Shown here one piece after another: positions 39,543-40,358 of a DNA stretch of 40,358 nt (the stretch's first letter is position 1; every line of letters starts with the position of its first letter). This DNA is from Actinomycetales bacterium. Its GTDB lineage: Bacteria; Actinomycetota; Actinomycetes; Actinomycetales; Microbacteriaceae. The DNA is taken from positions 1 to 40,358 of the forward strand of contig JAGWTM010000007.1 of assembly GCA_028868975.1 (NCBI GenBank), written 5' to 3'. The notes beneath the pieces were generated by a model, which made no database searches, was not told the origin of the DNA, and was given only the letters and a program-made list of their open reading frames with translations. The position numbers were made by a program, and so were the translations under genes.

Positions 39543-40358
39543 CTACTTCGAGACTTGCCGCCTGCGCAGCAGAGCAATAAACATCGCATCGGTGCCGTGA
39601 ACATGCGGCCAAAGTTGAGTGGTTTTTCGTTGCGAGTTGATCGCGAGCTTCGGATTGATCTCGCGCAAGACCGCATTGGAGTCGAGTAATTCGATTTCTG
39701 GGTGCCGTTTGAGCGCAGTATCGACAATGGCCGTTGTCTCGGCGAGGTGCGGTGAGCAGGTGACGTAGGCAATAAGTCCGCCAACCTTCACGGCTGCCAC
39801 TGCCGAGTCAAGAAGTTCCAGTTGCAGGCGATTCAAATCTGCAATGTCTCTGCTTGATTTGCGCCAACGCGCCTCCGGACGACGCCGCAAGGCACCGAGC
39901 CCTGAACAGGGAGCATCGAGCATGATGCGGTCGTACTGACCGGGCGAATCGTGACCGATTTCTCTCGCGTCACCGGTGCGCACCTGGATTTTTCCGCCCG
40001 ACCTGGTAACCGCACTCAGCGCGTCCTTGACAAGCCGCGTTCGGTGTTCAGAAATTTCGGTGCAAGCGAGTTCTGCCTTCGCTGCAATTGATTCGGCACC
40101 CAGTAGTGCCGCCTTGCCGCCGGGGCCAGCACAGAAGTCAGCCCAGTGCTCCCCCGGTAGCGCATCAACCGCTCGGGTCAAGATGAGTGTGGCTAGTTGC
40201 GAACCTTGATCCTGCACCCTGACTGTTCCGTCCTTCACGGCCTGAATTCGCGCGGGATCACCACTTTCGAGTGCAGCACCGAGCGGACTCGGGTTGGCGG
40301 TTGACATTAGAGGTGCGTCAACATCTGAGACTGTGGCTAATCCAGGCAAGGCCACAAT
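39543..40358 (-). CDS. rsmB: 16S rRNA (cytosine-967-C5)-methyltransferase RsmB, 5' end outside window
   Basis: SAM-dependent methyltransferase that modifies 16S rRNA cytosine 967. Only the C-terminal 271 residues are present; the N-terminal NusB-like RNA-binding domain and part of the catalytic domain lie beyond the right edge. The SAM-binding motif WADFCAGPGGKAALL, the motif IV MLDAPCSGLGALRRRPEARWR and the motif VI AYVTCSPHLAETTAIV give both active-site cysteines (in PCS and TCS). The frame is open to base 40358, so the GTG near the edge is not taken as the start. Assignment to RsmB rather than another RsmB/RsmF-type enzyme rests on sequence style and on the downstream rpe, a common pairing in actinobacteria. 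Confidence 0.93.
   Translation of the reverse strand: MVALPGLATVSDVDAPLMSTANPSPLGAALESGDPARIQAVKDGTVRVQDQGSQLATLILTRAVDALPGEHWADFCAGPGGKAALLGAESIAAKAELACTEISEHRTRLVKDALSAVTRSGGKIQVRTGDAREIGHDSPGQYDRIMLDAPCSGLGALRRRPEARWRKSSRDIADLNRLQLELLDSAVAAVKVGGLIAYVTCSPHLAETTAIVDTALKRHPEIELLDSNAVLREINPKLAINSQRKTTQLWPHVHGTDAMFIALLRRRQVSK

Overview
This window comes from an actinobacterium. It is most likely from the Microbacteriaceae, perhaps a small-genome freshwater lineage such as the Luna/Aquiluna group, although that finer placement is inference. The actinobacterial evidence is the combination of RbpA, WhiA, OpcA beside glucose-6-phosphate dehydrogenase, a trp-operon-associated membrane protein, an HGxxPAAW-type small membrane protein, a PdtaR-like ANTAR regulator and a four-S1-domain ribosomal protein S1. 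Base composition is intermediate for the phylum, and genes are packed with spacers of 0 to 163 bp and many overlapping stop/start codons. I count 36 protein genes, two of them cut by the window ends, and one tRNA gene. I found no IS element, prophage, CRISPR array, rRNA or pseudogene, and no gene-free stretch longer than 300 bases.

Layout from left to right. Positions 1-2687 (+) hold the oxidative pentose-phosphate genes zwf (5' end missing), opcA and pgl. Positions 2684-9211 (-), read from right to left, hold rapZ, whiA, sodA, gap, pgk, tpiA, secG and rbpA: lower glycolysis with export and transcription accessory genes. Positions 9308-16788 (-) hold coaE, uvrB, uvrA and uvrC, which is the complete UvrABC excision-repair set. 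Positions 16856-21404 (-) hold polA, an HPr-like gene and rpsA. A hotdog thioesterase gene (+) diverges from polA and converges on the pdtaR-like gene (-). A tRNA-Leu(CAA) gene (+) faces pyk (-), and the two share a perfect 14-bp terminator hairpin. Then come gltB-gltD (-), preceded by a repeat-rich promoter region. Positions 30448-40358 (-) form one long apparent operon: rsmB (5' end missing), rpe, hisE, hisG, hisF, hisI, trpE, a trp-associated membrane protein, a small HGxxPAAW-type protein, trpC, trpB, trpA and lgt.

The genes together supply NADPH and pentose phosphates (zwf, opcA, pgl, rpe), triose-phosphate-to-pyruvate steps (tpiA, gap, pgk, pyk), glutamate (gltBD) and part of histidine and tryptophan synthesis. 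The other his and trp genes (hisA, B, C, D and H; trpD and trpG) are not in the window. DNA repair is represented by UvrABC plus a Pol I that looks proofreading-deficient.

I did not find a convincing previously undescribed multi-gene system; this is a conserved housekeeping region. The signals not explained by annotation are in the spacers: a nested inverted-repeat leader in front of rapZ, an ordered repeat array upstream of gltB, strong stem-loops between gap and pgk and between tpiA and secG, a structured rpsA leader, and a CTAG-rich convergent junction. Gene-level points of note are the lack of yvcK between rapZ and whiA, and the Tyr in the Pol I O-helix.
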